A DNA stretch of 64,000 nucleotides from an uncultured Muribaculaceae bacterium (GCA_910578385.1 CAJTQV010000003.1:195051-259050); one strand, 5' to 3'; counted from the stretch's first letter, positions 18,305-27,354 are shown. Notes: generated by a model from the sequence alone, not told the origin. Numbers and translations: made by a program.

Positions 18305-19261
18305 ATGAGAAACCATTTACTGAAGGGTATGGCTGTCATGTTCGTTGCTGCCATAGGTTTTACAGCCTCTGCCCAGAATTATGAGTTCAAGCCCATCAAG
18401 GGTTTTCAGGAAAACACCAACGAGAAACTTGAGGCATTCCTTGAGTCAACCGTGCCTATGAAGACACGCAAGGTCGCTGTGTTCGACTGCGACGGCACAC
18501 TCTTCGGGCAGGCCCCCTACTATCTTGCCGACGAGGCTCTTTATGACTTCGCCAAGGAGAACTACGCCGGAAAGACCGATGCAAAATCGGTCGAGAAGAT
18601 GAAGATTGTTGACCAGCTTCTGCATGGTGACAATGTCGGCGTTGATTTTGTGCAGAACCGTGTGCGCTTCCTTTCGGGTCTGACTGCCGACGAGATTCAG
18701 TCTATCGGCGACCGAATGTTCCACAAGAAGTTCCAGAACAAAATGTATCCTGAGATGAAGGCACTCATCCAGAATCTTGAGAACTTCGGTTTCGAGGTGT
18801 GGATACTGTCGGCATCGCCTGAATTGCTCTACCAGCGTTTCTGTGCCCAGCAGCTTGGATTGCCCGAAGACCGCATAATCGGTGTGAAGTCGAGAGTGGG
18901 AGAGGGGAACATCGTTACCGATGAGCTGGTCTATCCCGTGTCGCAAGATGAAGGCAAGGCCGATGTGGTTCGTACATTCATCAAGGCTGACCCGCTCTTT
19001 GTCGGAGGTAACTCACGCGGCGACCTTGAGATGATGGAGACATCAGTCGGACTGAAGATAATGATCAACCCCGACGACAAGAAACCGGAGAAAGTGGCCG
19101 GCGGCAAGACCCTCAAGGAATATTGGGCGGCCGATCCTACGTGCATCATCGAGTATTGCAATGATGTCCCTGTCGAAGGTCAGACATACGTCACCGAAGA
19201 ATGGGGAGTGAAGAGCAACGCCACCAACGCCAAGCCCTCCGAAGTAGTCATCAACTACTGA
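18305..19261 (+). CDS. Exported HAD-superfamily phosphatase
   Basis: A 318-residue haloacid-dehalogenase-type hydrolase. A signal peptide (about 1-23, ASA-Q) directs it to the periplasm. The nucleophile motif is VAVFDCDGTLF (DxDGT, near residue 60), motif II is ILSASP, and motifs III/IV are SRVG..., VGGNSRGDLEMM (acidic DxxxE/D). The arrangement is like phosphoserine-phosphatase-type HADs with a helical cap. It likely removes phosphate from a small molecule in the periplasm; the substrate is not predictable. The -7 box lies 6 bp before the ATG, so the transcript may have almost no leader. A strong terminator follows. Confidence 0.85.
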   Translation: MRNHLLKGMAVMFVAAIGFTASAQNYEFKPIKGFQENTNEKLEAFLESTVPMKTRKVAVFDCDGTLFGQAPYYLADEALYDFAKENYAGKTDAKSVEKMKIVDQLLHGDNVGVDFVQNRVRFLSGLTADEIQSIGDRMFHKKFQNKMYPEMKALIQNLENFGFEVWILSASPELLYQRFCAQQLGLPEDRIIGVKSRVGEGNIVTDELVYPVSQDEGKADVVRTFIKADPLFVGGNSRGDLEMMETSVGLKIMINPDDKKPEKVAGGKTLKEYWAADPTCIIEYCNDVPVEGQTYVTEEWGVKSNATNAKPSEVVINY

Positions 19262-19323
19262 CAACACCACAAACCGGTAAAACAGCATCACACATAGAAT
19301 TACCGTCACAGTTTGCATATTTC

Positions 19324-19353
19324 AGGGCCGGAGGGTTTAAACCTTCCGGCCCT
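19324..19353 (+). terminator. Terminator after the HAD phosphatase gene
   Basis: Arms AGGGCCGGAGGGTTT and AAACCTTCCGGCCCT form a 15-bp stem with a single G-T wobble. The following bases are C/T-rich rather than a pure T run. Confidence 0.7.
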
Positions 19354-19362
19354 CTTCCCACT

Positions 19363-19397
19363 CTAAACCCTAAACCCCAACCCCTAAAACCTAACAT
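19363..19397 (+). repeat. Heptamer array (5 units) ending at the DUF4250 start codon
   Basis: Five 7-bp units (CTAAACC, CTAAACC, CCAACCC, CTAAAAC, CTAACAT) run without interruption into the ATG at 19396. They belong to the same dispersed heptamer family found at 23547, 31192, 41350 and 58970. Confidence 0.85.
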
Positions 19398-19569
19398 GCT
19401 CCCACAAGACCCATTCATGCTTCTCAGCACAGTCAATATGAAGCTCCGCGACGATTACACTGACCTCGACGACCTCTGCGCCTCCCTCGGCGAGGACCGC
19501 GCCGCTCTCGAATCGAAACTCGCCGCCGCAGGCTTCACCTACATGCCCGAAATCAACCAGTTCCGGTAA
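19396..19569 (+). CDS. DUF4250 small protein
   Basis: A 57-residue protein matching the DUF4250 family along its whole length: MLPQDPFMLLSTVNMKLRD at the start, then LDDLCASLGEDRAALESKL and a C-terminal GFTY-NQF motif. Helical content resembles a small HTH-like fold, but no function is known. The frame is open further upstream into the HAD gene, yet the family's conserved start at 19396 is clear. Its ATG abuts the heptamer array. Confidence 0.85.
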   Translation: MLPQDPFMLLSTVNMKLRDDYTDLDDLCASLGEDRAALESKLAAAGFTYMPEINQFR

Positions 19570-19584
19570 CTGTCCGACTTGTCC

Positions 19585-19601
19585 GACTTGTCTGACAAGT
19601 C
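19585..19601. terminator. Small hairpin between convergent DUF4250 and bioG-bioC
   Basis: GACTTG and CAAGTC form a 6-bp stem around TCTGA, within repeated GTCCGACTT units. It may terminate either gene but is weak. Confidence 0.3.
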
Positions 19602-19622
19602 CGACCAATCAGTCAGCATCGG

Positions 19623-20990
19623 TTACCCTTTCCTGCCGACCACATATACAGGCCGGTAGGTCAGGCTGCGCAGGTGCGCCATATCCTTGATGCTCAGTCT
19701 TGATGACGGGGCAGACCCTCCTACGCCCGTGTGCTTGAGGTGCATAAGCATCTCGCGTGCAGACCTGAACTCCACGCGTATCTCATCCTCGCGCACCTCT
19801 ACATCGCAGAAGTCGCGGCTCATCCACTCCCTCAGCTGTTCAGCCTTGGGATAAAGCAGCGGAGAAGGCCGCAATGCGTCCAACTCCTCCATATTGCCGG
19901 GCAGGAATGTCGAGATAGCCATTACTCCTCCGGAGCGCAGATGGCGGTGGCATTCATGCAGGAATCTCGGTATGTCGGCAAACCATTGTATCGCCGATGC
20001 CGACACGATCACATCCCATTCCCGTCGCTGACGCTCTATCCATCGCTCGGCATCTTCCACCACGTATTCCTCTTCCGCAGCTATACCGAACGGTCCCGTC
20101 TCGGTTATGTCAACAAATGTAGCGAGGCGCGGCTTGATAAACCGTGAATACTCGCGTGTGAAAAGCCCGGTGCCACAACCTATTTCGAGCAGGTTGCCTT
20201 CTGTGGCCGGGTTCATGCCGCGCAGCATGTCGGCCAGCTTGATTGCCGCCGAGTATTGGGCTATAGCGTGGGTGTCGTATGAAATCGAAGCCTTGCTGAA
20301 TTTCTCTGAGACTTTCACCGGATCCGAAATTACCATCCTGACAATCTCCCGAAGCTCGACAAGGTGACTCGCTTCAAGTTCCACAATTTCTGTGTCGTCC
20401 TCATGTCGCCATGCCCTGTGCATGTTCTCTGGCGGGAAAATCCTGTCATGCTTCGATATATATGCCCTTACCCATGGGAGTGACTGTCTTTGAACCCGTC
20501 GCTCAGCTGCCCCGGCTATGTTCCGGAGCTGTCCGCGCAGGTTCTCGATCCGTTCTTCTCCCAGCTCCTCTTCAAGTGCCGCCATGAAGCGGTTGTATGC
20601 CTCTCGGTCGCTTGCCATGCGCATACGGAACTTCATCAGGTTCCTTTCATTCAATCCGTCGGCCGTGCCGTTGAAAATTGCGGCAGGTATGCCATGAAGG
20701 TCATCGACCGGTGTGAGTGTGCCGTTTATTGCGAAAGCTGCTGTTATCCGGTCGGCCGGCAGAGTGGCGTGGGCTGCAAACACTCCCAATGACCATGCGA
20801 ATAGATAGACCGTGTAGTAGCGGTCGAGAAACGATGTGTCGAGCGACAGGTCGCTGAAATCGTGCACAACGGCCACATCCCAGCCGGGCAGCGATATGCC
20901 ACGTCCTGTTTCAGGCCCCGCGCTCCACCCGGTGTAAACCAATATCAGTCGTGTGTTGTCGGGCTCGGTGTGCAGAAACTCTATTTTCAT
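19623..20990 (-). CDS. bioG-bioC: BioG-BioC fusion: pimeloyl-ACP methyl ester esterase / malonyl-ACP methyltransferase
   Basis: One polypeptide (455 residues) carrying both enzymes that open and close the methyl-ester route to pimeloyl-ACP for biotin. Residues about 1-215 are BioG (DUF452-like alpha/beta hydrolase): LVYTGWSAGP at the start, the nucleophile in FAWSLGVFAAH, and a late EASHL histidine. Residues about 225-455 are BioC: KASISYDTHAIAQ, the SAM motif LLEIGCGTGLFT, SASAIQWF and GGVMAISTF. The carboxyl-protecting methylase and its removing esterase are thus kept in 1:1 ratio. It is third after bioA and bioF on the same strand, 67 bp beyond bioF. Similar BioC/BioG fusions are known in Bacteroides. 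Confidence 0.92.
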   Translation of the reverse strand: MKIEFLHTEPDNTRLILVYTGWSAGPETGRGISLPGWDVAVVHDFSDLSLDTSFLDRYYTVYLFAWSLGVFAAHATLPADRITAAFAINGTLTPVDDLHGIPAAIFNGTADGLNERNLMKFRMRMASDREAYNRFMAALEEELGEERIENLRGQLRNIAGAAERRVQRQSLPWVRAYISKHDRIFPPENMHRAWRHEDDTEIVELEASHLVELREIVRMVISDPVKVSEKFSKASISYDTHAIAQYSAAIKLADMLRGMNPATEGNLLEIGCGTGLFTREYSRFIKPRLATFVDITETGPFGIAAEEEYVVEDAERWIERQRREWDVIVSASAIQWFADIPRFLHECHRHLRSGGVMAISTFLPGNMEELDALRPSPLLYPKAEQLREWMSRDFCDVEVREDEIRVEFRSAREMLMHLKHTGVGGSAPSSRLSIKDMAHLRSLTYRPVYVVGRKG

Positions 20991-21057
20991 TTATGGGAGG
21001 ATCTATAAAATGAAGTTGTTTATACAACCTCATTGGTTTGCGTTGGATTGTTGATGA

Positions 21058-22194
21058 TTATTTCGTGAGATTGAGACAATCTTCTATTCTGTTGAGAATG
21101 TCGGCCACTGTCGCCTCCGACAGTGTGGCGTTGAGTGAGAAGCGTATCCTTTCCCCGCCGGGTGGCACCGTCGGGCGACGTATGGGGAGTGCGAGGATTC
21201 CGGCTTGCTCCAGTTCCTGTGATATTCGGACAGCCTTTCTTGCGTCGCCTGTCACAAGCGGTACTATTGCCGAGCGCGAAGGATTGTCCATGCCAGTTAG
21301 TGTCTCGATACCCTCGCGGAACACCCGGGAGATGCGCCCTAAATGCTCTCGCCGGGCATTCATCTCTTGAAGTTTCTCAAGCATGAGCAGCGACCAGGCG
21401 GCATTGGCCGGAGCTATGGCGGTCGAGAAGATCAGGCTCCTCGCGCAGTTTACCAGATATTCTTTCAACACGGGAGAGATTACGGCGAATGCCCCGACCG
21501 ATGCACATGCCTTGCCGAGCGTGCCGACGAGTATGTCTATATCGTTCAGCAGCCCTTCGGCTTCGGCCACTCCGAGTCCCGCCGCGCCGAATGCTCCCAC
21601 GGCGTGGGCCTCATCGACATAGAGCATCATCTTCGGGAACTCCTTCTTCAGCGCGGCAATCTCACGGAGCGGGGCTATGTCGCCATCCATGCTGTAGACC
21701 GACTCGCAGAGCACTATAAGTCTTTCGCGTGCATCATGTTCCTGTTCGAGTATCCGCCGAAGATGCGCCACGTCGTTGTGCCTCCATCTCTTGTAATCGG
21801 CGTGGGCCAGACGCAGTCCATCTATCGCCGAGGCGTGTATCAGTTTGTCGGTCACCCAGAGAGTGCCCGGAATGTCCAGTGAGCTGACAAGACCTACGTT
21901 GGCGTGGTAGCCGGAGTTGAACATCAAAGCCGGGCGACCGTAACTCTTCTCAAGAAACGCCTCAAGGTCGTGAAATACCTGCTGGTCCGAAGCCAACAGG
22001 CGCGAGGCCGAGGCAGACATGGCCACATCGTTGAACCGTGCGGCAAATTCCTCACGCCATTTCCCGGCCTGCGCGGCAAGTCCCATGTAGTCATTGCCCG
22101 AGAGGTCAAGAAAACGCCCCTTGCGGTGCGGCGGTATCCGGCGCAGACGGCCTTCCTCATTGAGAGTGGCTAATATTTCGCTGTAATCAGACAT
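21058..22194 (-). CDS. bioF: 8-amino-7-oxononanoate synthase
   Basis: PLP enzyme condensing pimeloyl-ACP (or CoA) with alanine, the first ring-assembly step of biotin. 378 residues. Visible motifs: GNDYMGLA near the N-terminus, HASAIDGLRLAHADY, YVDEAHAVGAFGAAGLG with the PLP-binding Asp, and GTLGKACASVGAF with the Schiff-base Lys. The gene lies between bioA (33 bp gap) and the bioG-bioC fusion, so the order bioA-bioF-bioGC is a single transcription unit. Confidence 0.95.
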   Translation of the reverse strand: MSDYSEILATLNEEGRLRRIPPHRKGRFLDLSGNDYMGLAAQAGKWREEFAARFNDVAMSASASRLLASDQQVFHDLEAFLEKSYGRPALMFNSGYHANVGLVSSLDIPGTLWVTDKLIHASAIDGLRLAHADYKRWRHNDVAHLRRILEQEHDARERLIVLCESVYSMDGDIAPLREIAALKKEFPKMMLYVDEAHAVGAFGAAGLGVAEAEGLLNDIDILVGTLGKACASVGAFAVISPVLKEYLVNCARSLIFSTAIAPANAAWSLLMLEKLQEMNARREHLGRISRVFREGIETLTGMDNPSRSAIVPLVTGDARKAVRISQELEQAGILALPIRRPTVPPGGERIRFSLNATLSEATVADILNRIEDCLNLTK

Positions 22195-22227
22195 TCTGTA
22201 ATTAGTTACATTGATGGTCAGCGCGGT

Positions 22228-23493
22228 TTATTCCGGCCTGACAAGTTTGAGGAGAGCGTCGCAGAGTTTAATGACCTGCTCGTCGCTGACTGCCATGTAG
22301 GGGGGCATTATGTAGGCGTTCTTGCCGAACGGCCTTATCCATACACCCTCCTCGACACAACGTTTCTGGAACTCTCCGAGGTTCACATCCTCCTTGAGCT
22401 GAACCACGCCGATGCCTCCTAACACGCGCACATCATCCACATTGCTGAACCCTCGCGCCGGTGCCAACCGTTCTTTCATTATCGCCTCAATCTCACCGAT
22501 GCGTTTCTGCCACGGCAGGCTGAGCAGCAGACGTGTAGAGGCAACAGCTACGGCACATGCGAGCGGGTTGCCCATGAATGTCGGGCCGTGCATCATCACC
22601 CCGCTCTGCGAGTTGGAGATCATCTCGGCCGTGCGGGCGTTGGTGGCCACTGCAGAAAATGTCATGTATCCACCGGTGATTGCCTTGCCGATAAGCATGA
22701 TGTCAGGCTCTACCCCGGCATGTTCCCACGCGAAGAGTTTGCCGGTGCGGCCGAAGCCGGTGGCTATCTCGTCGAAAATCAGCAGCACGCCGTTGGCGTC
22801 GCACTCCTTGCGCAGCTCGCGCAGATATTGCGGATGATAGAAGCGCATACCGCCGGCACCCTGCACTATCGGTTCAAGAATCACCGCCGCCAGATTGTCG
22901 GCGTTCGAGCGTATAAGCTCACGCATCGGCTCAAAGTCGGCCGGGTCCCATTCGTCATGGAAGCCGCACTGCGGAGCCGGAGCGAAGTGGCGTATAGGCA
23001 ATGCAGGGCCGAACGCTCCGTGCATACCGGTCACCGGGTCGCAGACCGACATAGCGTTCCATGTGTCGCCATGGTATCCGCTGCGGATTGTGGCGAAGTT
23101 GGTCTTGCGCGGGTTGTCATGAGCCTGCACTGCCATCTTCATGGCAACCTCGGTGGCTACCGAACCTGAATCGGCATAGAAAATGTGCTCCATCGACGGT
23201 GGCAGAATCTCCAGCAGGAGTTTGCCGAGTTCGATAGCCGGTTCATGGGTGAGCCCGCCGAACATCACGTGCGACATCCGGTCAATCTGCCTTTTCGCCG
23301 CCTCGTTCAGCACCGGATTGTTATAACCATGAATCACGCACCACCACGACGACATGCCGTCGATAAGCTCGCGTCCGTCATCGAGAGTTAATACAGCACC
23401 GTGAGCCTCACGCACCTTGTACGTGGGCAACGGATTATGAGTCGAAGTATAGGGATGCCAAAGATGCTCCCTGTCAAAATTATCATGTACCAT
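22228..23493 (-). CDS. bioA: Adenosylmethionine-8-amino-7-oxononanoate aminotransferase
   Basis: Class III PLP aminotransferase that makes 7,8-diaminopelargonate with SAM as amino donor. About 421 residues. WHPYTS at the N-terminus, SSWWCVIHGYN, YHGDTW, FDEIATGFGRTG and the Lys in IGKAITGG are diagnostic of BioA. The ATG at 23493 is chosen over a GTG three codons upstream because an unusually good Shine-Dalgarno-like AAGGGGGGTGA lies just before it. It follows priA by 68 bp of repeat-rich DNA and leads the bioA-bioF-bioGC run. Confidence 0.95.
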   Translation of the reverse strand: MVHDNFDREHLWHPYTSTHNPLPTYKVREAHGAVLTLDDGRELIDGMSSWWCVIHGYNNPVLNEAAKRQIDRMSHVMFGGLTHEPAIELGKLLLEILPPSMEHIFYADSGSVATEVAMKMAVQAHDNPRKTNFATIRSGYHGDTWNAMSVCDPVTGMHGAFGPALPIRHFAPAPQCGFHDEWDPADFEPMRELIRSNADNLAAVILEPIVQGAGGMRFYHPQYLRELRKECDANGVLLIFDEIATGFGRTGKLFAWEHAGVEPDIMLIGKAITGGYMTFSAVATNARTAEMISNSQSGVMMHGPTFMGNPLACAVAVASTRLLLSLPWQKRIGEIEAIMKERLAPARGFSNVDDVRVLGGIGVVQLKEDVNLGEFQKRCVEEGVWIRPFGKNAYIMPPYMAVSDEQVIKLCDALLKLVRPE

Positions 23494-23505
23494 ATCTTTC
23501 ACCCC

Positions 23506-23567
23506 CCTTAACCACCTTAAAAACCTTAACCACCTTACCCAAAAATCTAAAGCCTGAACCCCTAACT
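23506..23567 (-). repeat. Repeat-rich spacer between priA and bioA
   Basis: A 14-bp direct repeat CCTTAACCACCTTA occurs at 23506-23519 and 23524-23537. Degenerate heptamers follow (CTAAAGC, CTGAACC, then CCTAACT) from 23547 and overlap the priA stop codon. The bioA leader therefore consists almost entirely of repeats. Confidence 0.7.
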
Positions 23568-26021
23568 CGGATCCACATCATAATAAACCTGCGTAGTCTT
23601 CATGTCCGGCCACGCCGCCGACTCCTCATAGACCTTACGCAATATCTCCTTCACCTTCTTCATCGAAGCGTTTGCCTCGACCTTCAGCATGATTGACTGG
23701 ATATACCACAGGGCCACCCGGCTTACGAACGGTTTCTCCGGCCCCAACACACGGTCACCGAATATCTCGCGCAGTTTCAGCGCGTAGAGTGTGGCGGCAC
23801 GGTCGGTCGCCCCCGAGTCCTTGTTGCGCAGATATACGTTGATTATCTTCGTGAAGGGGGGATAGTTGTAACGCTCCCGCTCGCGTATTTCCGATTCATA
23901 GTAGCCGGCATAGTCATGCTTGCGCACATGCTCCAGAACCGGGTTCTTCGGGTCAGTGGTCTGTATGAGCACCATCCCTTTCTCCTGGCGGCGCCCGGCA
24001 CGTCCGGCCACTTGCTCAAGCATGTTGAATGCCCGCTCGTTGCTCCTGAAGTCAGGGAAGTTCAGCAGGGTATCGGCGTTGATCACACCGGCCACCCGCA
24101 CGTCGCCGAAGTCGAGCCCTTTGGTCACCATCTGTGTGCCGACGAGTATGTCGGTGTCATGCCGGGCGAATTCCTCGATTATTTCCTGATATGAATCCTT
24201 GTTGCGGGTTGTGTCGAGATCCATGCGCGACACCCGGCTGTCGGGAAACTCCTGATGTATCTCCTCGGCGATGCGCTCGGTGCCGTAGCCGAAGATGTCT
24301 ATCGAGTTCTGTCCGCAGGCGGGGCAGAGGGTTGGCAGCTGTGCGGCAAACCCGCAATAGTGGCAACGCAGCAGGTTGGCATGTTTGTGATATACGGGCG
24401 AGACGTCGCAGTTCTCGCACTTCGGGGTCCAGCCGCACTGGCGGCATACCACCACCGGTGCGAAGCCACGACGGTTCTGGAAGATAATGGCCTGACGCTT
24501 GTCGGCCATCGCTTTGCGAACGTTGCTTACGAGCGGCGCGGAGAGTATTCCGGTGTTGAGTTTCTTCTTGCGCTGGTCGCGCATGTCCACAATCTCCACA
24601 TCGGGCAGCACGGAACCTTCGTACCGCTCCTCCAGAGTGACAAGCCCATACTTGCCGTTGACAGCCTTGTAGTAGGTCTCGACCGAAGGGGTCGCCGAAC
24701 CCAACAGAACCTTCGCGCCGTGCATGGTGGCGAGCATTATGGCCGTGTCGCGGGCGTTGTAGCGCGGTGCGGGGTCATATTGCTTGAAACTGCTCTCATG
24801 CTCCTCGTCAACAATCACCAAGCCGAGGTGCGCGAACGGCAGGAACACCGATGACCGCGCCCCGAGCACCACGAGGGGTTCGTTCGAGGTCAGCAGACGT
24901 TTCCATATATCCACACGCTCGCTGTCGGAAAATTTGGAATGGTAGACCAACAGCCGGTTGCCCAGCACGGCACGCAGGCGGTCCGTAAGCTGGGTGGTGA
25001 GCGATATTTCCGGCACGAGGAAGAGCACCTGGTTGCCGTCGTGGAGCGCGGAGGCTATGAGATGCGTGTATATCTCGGTCTTACCGCTTCCGGTCACTCC
25101 GTGCAGGAGCATGGTCTGCCGTTCGCGGAATCCTTCTTTGATTCCGGTCAGCGCGCAGCTCTGTGCCGCCGATAGGGGAGAGGGTGTTATCTCACCTTTT
25201 ACCGAGGGATTGAAGCGGTTTATCACCCTCTTCTCCTGACGGAGTATCCCTTTGTCAACCAATGCCTTCAATATGCCTGGGTTTACTCCGGTGCTTTTCA
25301 GGAAGTCTGTGCGCGTCACATCGCGCAGTTCTCCGTTGGGGTGCATCCAGCCCGACATGTCGAGGTAGCCTATCAGGGCTTTTTCCTGCTGACGCGACCG
25401 GCGTGTCATGTCGAAGAACTCATGCAGACGGTCATGGTCTCCGCGTTCGGCGCAGAGTGCTATGTATGTCTCTCTCTTGGCGCGGTATTTCTCCACGACC
25501 TTCTCGTCGATATTCACGATGCCCAGTTCCAGCAGATGACTGACCATCGGTGTTACATTCCCTATTTTCAGCTCGGTCTCTATTTCCGACATGCGGAGAC
25601 GTTTGCGCTCCTCAAGCAGCATGACCACCATGGCCTGGCGTTCGGTCAGCTTCACACCCTCCGGGGCCTCGAAATCGGAGTTGAGAGTGACGTATGTCTC
25701 GCTTTCCGGTTTCAGCCCTGTCGGTACGGCCGCCTTGTAGACGTCGCCGACCGCGCAGAGGTAATACTCCGAAATCCAGTTCCAGAGCTTGAGCTGCGGG
25801 TAGCGGAGCACCGGGTGCGCGTCAAGAAGCGCCATCAGGGGTTTGACGGCGTATCCCGGGTCGTTGCCGTGAGTGCGTTCGACAATTCCCGTGTAATATT
25901 TCTTCTTGCCAAACTGCACCAGTACGCGTGAACCAACCTGTATCTCCGGCTCGAATTCAGTCGGAATTTCATAGGTGAACGTACTGTTCAGCGGCAACGG
26001 CAGAATAATTTCGGCATACAT
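23562..26021 (-). CDS. priA: Primosomal protein N', replication-restart helicase
   Basis: 3'-5' DNA helicase that reloads the replisome at stalled forks. 819 residues from the ATG at 26021. An N-terminal 3'BD domain starts AEIILPLPLNSTFTYEIP, with KKYYTGIV. Then come Walker A GVTGSGKTEIY, DEEH box IVDEEHESSFKQ, GSATPS, the zinc-binding module with eight cysteines (CRQCGW, CENC, CHYCG, CPACG), and motifs V/VI (GTQMVTKGLDF, QVAGRAGR). The open frame extends about 140 codons further upstream, but that part overlaps the divergent promoter and gene and has no PriA homology, so it is not coding. A -7 box 6 bp upstream of the ATG suggests a leaderless mRNA. Confidence 0.96.
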   Translation of the reverse strand: MYAEIILPLPLNSTFTYEIPTEFEPEIQVGSRVLVQFGKKKYYTGIVERTHGNDPGYAVKPLMALLDAHPVLRYPQLKLWNWISEYYLCAVGDVYKAAVPTGLKPESETYVTLNSDFEAPEGVKLTERQAMVVMLLEERKRLRMSEIETELKIGNVTPMVSHLLELGIVNIDEKVVEKYRAKRETYIALCAERGDHDRLHEFFDMTRRSRQQEKALIGYLDMSGWMHPNGELRDVTRTDFLKSTGVNPGILKALVDKGILRQEKRVINRFNPSVKGEITPSPLSAAQSCALTGIKEGFRERQTMLLHGVTGSGKTEIYTHLIASALHDGNQVLFLVPEISLTTQLTDRLRAVLGNRLLVYHSKFSDSERVDIWKRLLTSNEPLVVLGARSSVFLPFAHLGLVIVDEEHESSFKQYDPAPRYNARDTAIMLATMHGAKVLLGSATPSVETYYKAVNGKYGLVTLEERYEGSVLPDVEIVDMRDQRKKKLNTGILSAPLVSNVRKAMADKRQAIIFQNRRGFAPVVVCRQCGWTPKCENCDVSPVYHKHANLLRCHYCGFAAQLPTLCPACGQNSIDIFGYGTERIAEEIHQEFPDSRVSRMDLDTTRNKDSYQEIIEEFARHDTDILVGTQMVTKGLDFGDVRVAGVINADTLLNFPDFRSNERAFNMLEQVAGRAGRRQEKGMVLIQTTDPKNPVLEHVRKHDYAGYYESEIRERERYNYPPFTKIINVYLRNKDSGATDRAATLYALKLREIFGDRVLGPEKPFVSRVALWYIQSIMLKVEANASMKKVKEILRKVYEESAAWPDMKTTQVYYDVDPS

Positions 26022-26026
26022 TACTG

Positions 26027-26034
26027 CAAAGATA
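26027..26034 (-). promoter_or_regulatory. -7 element of priA
   Basis: TATCTTTG on the minus strand fits TAnnTTTG and ends 5 bp before the priA ATG, pointing to a leaderless or near-leaderless transcript. Confidence 0.5.
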
Positions 26035-26056
26035 AGGATTTTTAGAGAATTTTTCT

Positions 26057-26064
26057 TAATTTTG
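26057..26064 (+). promoter_or_regulatory. -7 element of the outer-membrane barrel genes
   Basis: TAATTTTG matches the consensus and lies 24 bp before the ATG at 26089. It is 22 bp from the opposing priA box, so the two divergent promoters overlap. Confidence 0.5.
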
Positions 26065-26088
26065 CCAAAGAAACAAATTAACAATCGT

Positions 26089-26715
26089 ATGAACAAGACT
26101 AAAATTTCCATTTTACTCCTCGTTGTGGCTTTCTGTACGGGTCTTTCCGCACAGGCAAAATTCGGCTTCGGACCCAAGCTCGGTATGAACGTGAACCAGA
26201 TGTCGTTCAGCGGCTCGAAACTTCTCGACTCTGACAACCGCTGCGGTTTCACCGGCGGTCTCACAGCGGAGTATATCGCTCCGGTGCTTGGTATCGGCGT
26301 TGACATCTCGCTCATGTACTCGCACATGAAGACAACTGTCGCAGTCGGCGAGGGTGCATTCTCAGCTACCGAGTCTGTAAGCGGAAACTTCTTCGAGATA
26401 CCTCTCCACCTCAAATACAAGCTCAGCGTTCCCGCCATCCAGTCAATCATCGCGCCTTACATCTACACGGGTCCGAGCGTGGCTTTCAAGCTCAGCGGCG
26501 AGAACAGCTATTTCGGCACGAAAGAGACACAGTGGGGCTGGGATCTCGGTATCGGTCTTGAGCTTATAAAGCATCTTCAGATCGGAGCCGGTTACACTTG
26601 GGGTATGAACAAACTCGCTGAGGTGACAGTGGCGGATTATGCAGGTGTCGGCGTGTCCAAAGACATCAAGGTCAAGAACAACTACTGGACAATCACAGCT
26701 GCGTGGATGTTCTAA
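26089..26715 (+). CDS. Small outer-membrane beta-barrel protein (PorT-like family)
   Basis: A 208-residue exported protein. The signal peptide (about 1-22, ending AQA) is followed by KFGFGPKLGMNVN, the typical opening of the OMP_b-brl_2 (PorT-like) barrels, and by alternating strands up to a terminal WTITAAWMF. About eight strands are expected. The start is ATG 26089; the longer frame overlaps the priA 5' end. The next gene, 10 bp downstream, is a diverged tandem copy. The role is unknown; such barrels are structural or are accessory to secretion. Confidence 0.78.
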   Translation: MNKTKISILLLVVAFCTGLSAQAKFGFGPKLGMNVNQMSFSGSKLLDSDNRCGFTGGLTAEYIAPVLGIGVDISLMYSHMKTTVAVGEGAFSATESVSGNFFEIPLHLKYKLSVPAIQSIIAPYIYTGPSVAFKLSGENSYFGTKETQWGWDLGIGLELIKHLQIGAGYTWGMNKLAEVTVADYAGVGVSKDIKVKNNYWTITAAWMF

Positions 26716-26725
26716 TACATAGTCT

Positions 26726-27334
26726 ATGAAGAAATTATTAGTAACCCTCATGGTTTTGGCCGTGGCTTTCGGAGCCTCGGCCAAATTCCGTTGGGGTCCG
26801 ACGGTCGGTGCCAATTTCATGTACTATTACTGGGAGCAGCAGCTTGTCAAGTCAACCACTCTCCCCGGTTTCAATGCCGGTGTGCAGTGCGAGCTGATGA
26901 TTCCCGGAATCGGTTTCGGAATCGACTTCGGCCTGAAATATGTGAACCGTGGTGGACGTGTGGCCTTCGGCGAGCAGTACATCTGGTCGTCCGACGGTAT
27001 CGGCACAACCGATCTCCGTATGCACACCATCCAGATTCCTGTTAACCTACGGTTCAAGTGGACCCGCATGGATGGTTTCGAGAACTACCTCGCCCCGTTC
27101 GCCTACGCCGGTCCGCAGTTCAATTTCAATGTGGCCAACACTGACTGTGCCGCCGTAAAGCGCACCGCAGGCTCGGTCGGCCTAGGAGTGGGTGCAGGAG
27201 TCGAGATCTATAAACGATTCCAGCTCTCCGGTGGTTATATATGGGACGTGACCTACGATGTCGGCACCCATAAGCTTGACGACTTCACCGCCCGTCTCGA
27301 AGGTTGGGTGATTGACTTCGCGGTCCTTTTCTGA
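26726..27334 (+). CDS. Small outer-membrane beta-barrel protein, tandem paralog
   Basis: A 202-residue exported protein with a signal peptide (about 1-20, ASA), then KFRWGPTVGANF and the same strand pattern as the preceding gene, ending WVIDFAVLF. Sharing architecture (GPxxGxN, PGIGFGIDFGLKY, YAGPQFNF) and a 10-bp gap, the pair looks like an old tandem duplication in one operon. A 20-bp gap separates it from the DUF59 gene. No specific role can be assigned. Confidence 0.78.
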   Translation: MKKLLVTLMVLAVAFGASAKFRWGPTVGANFMYYYWEQQLVKSTTLPGFNAGVQCELMIPGIGFGIDFGLKYVNRGGRVAFGEQYIWSSDGIGTTDLRMHTIQIPVNLRFKWTRMDGFENYLAPFAYAGPQFNFNVANTDCAAVKRTAGSVGLGVGAGVEIYKRFQLSGGYIWDVTYDVGTHKLDDFTARLEGWVIDFAVLF

Positions 27335-27354
27335 AACTTTTGAATCGTTGAATC

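Noticed and set aside
19201..19395. 65-codon extension before DUF4250
   Set aside because: It lies within the HAD gene 3' end, its terminator and the heptamer array; the family start is MLPQDPF at 19396.
26022..26450. 140-codon N-terminal extension of priA
   Set aside because: It overlaps the divergent promoter and the coding region of the barrel gene at 26089, and the conserved PriA start lies at 26021.
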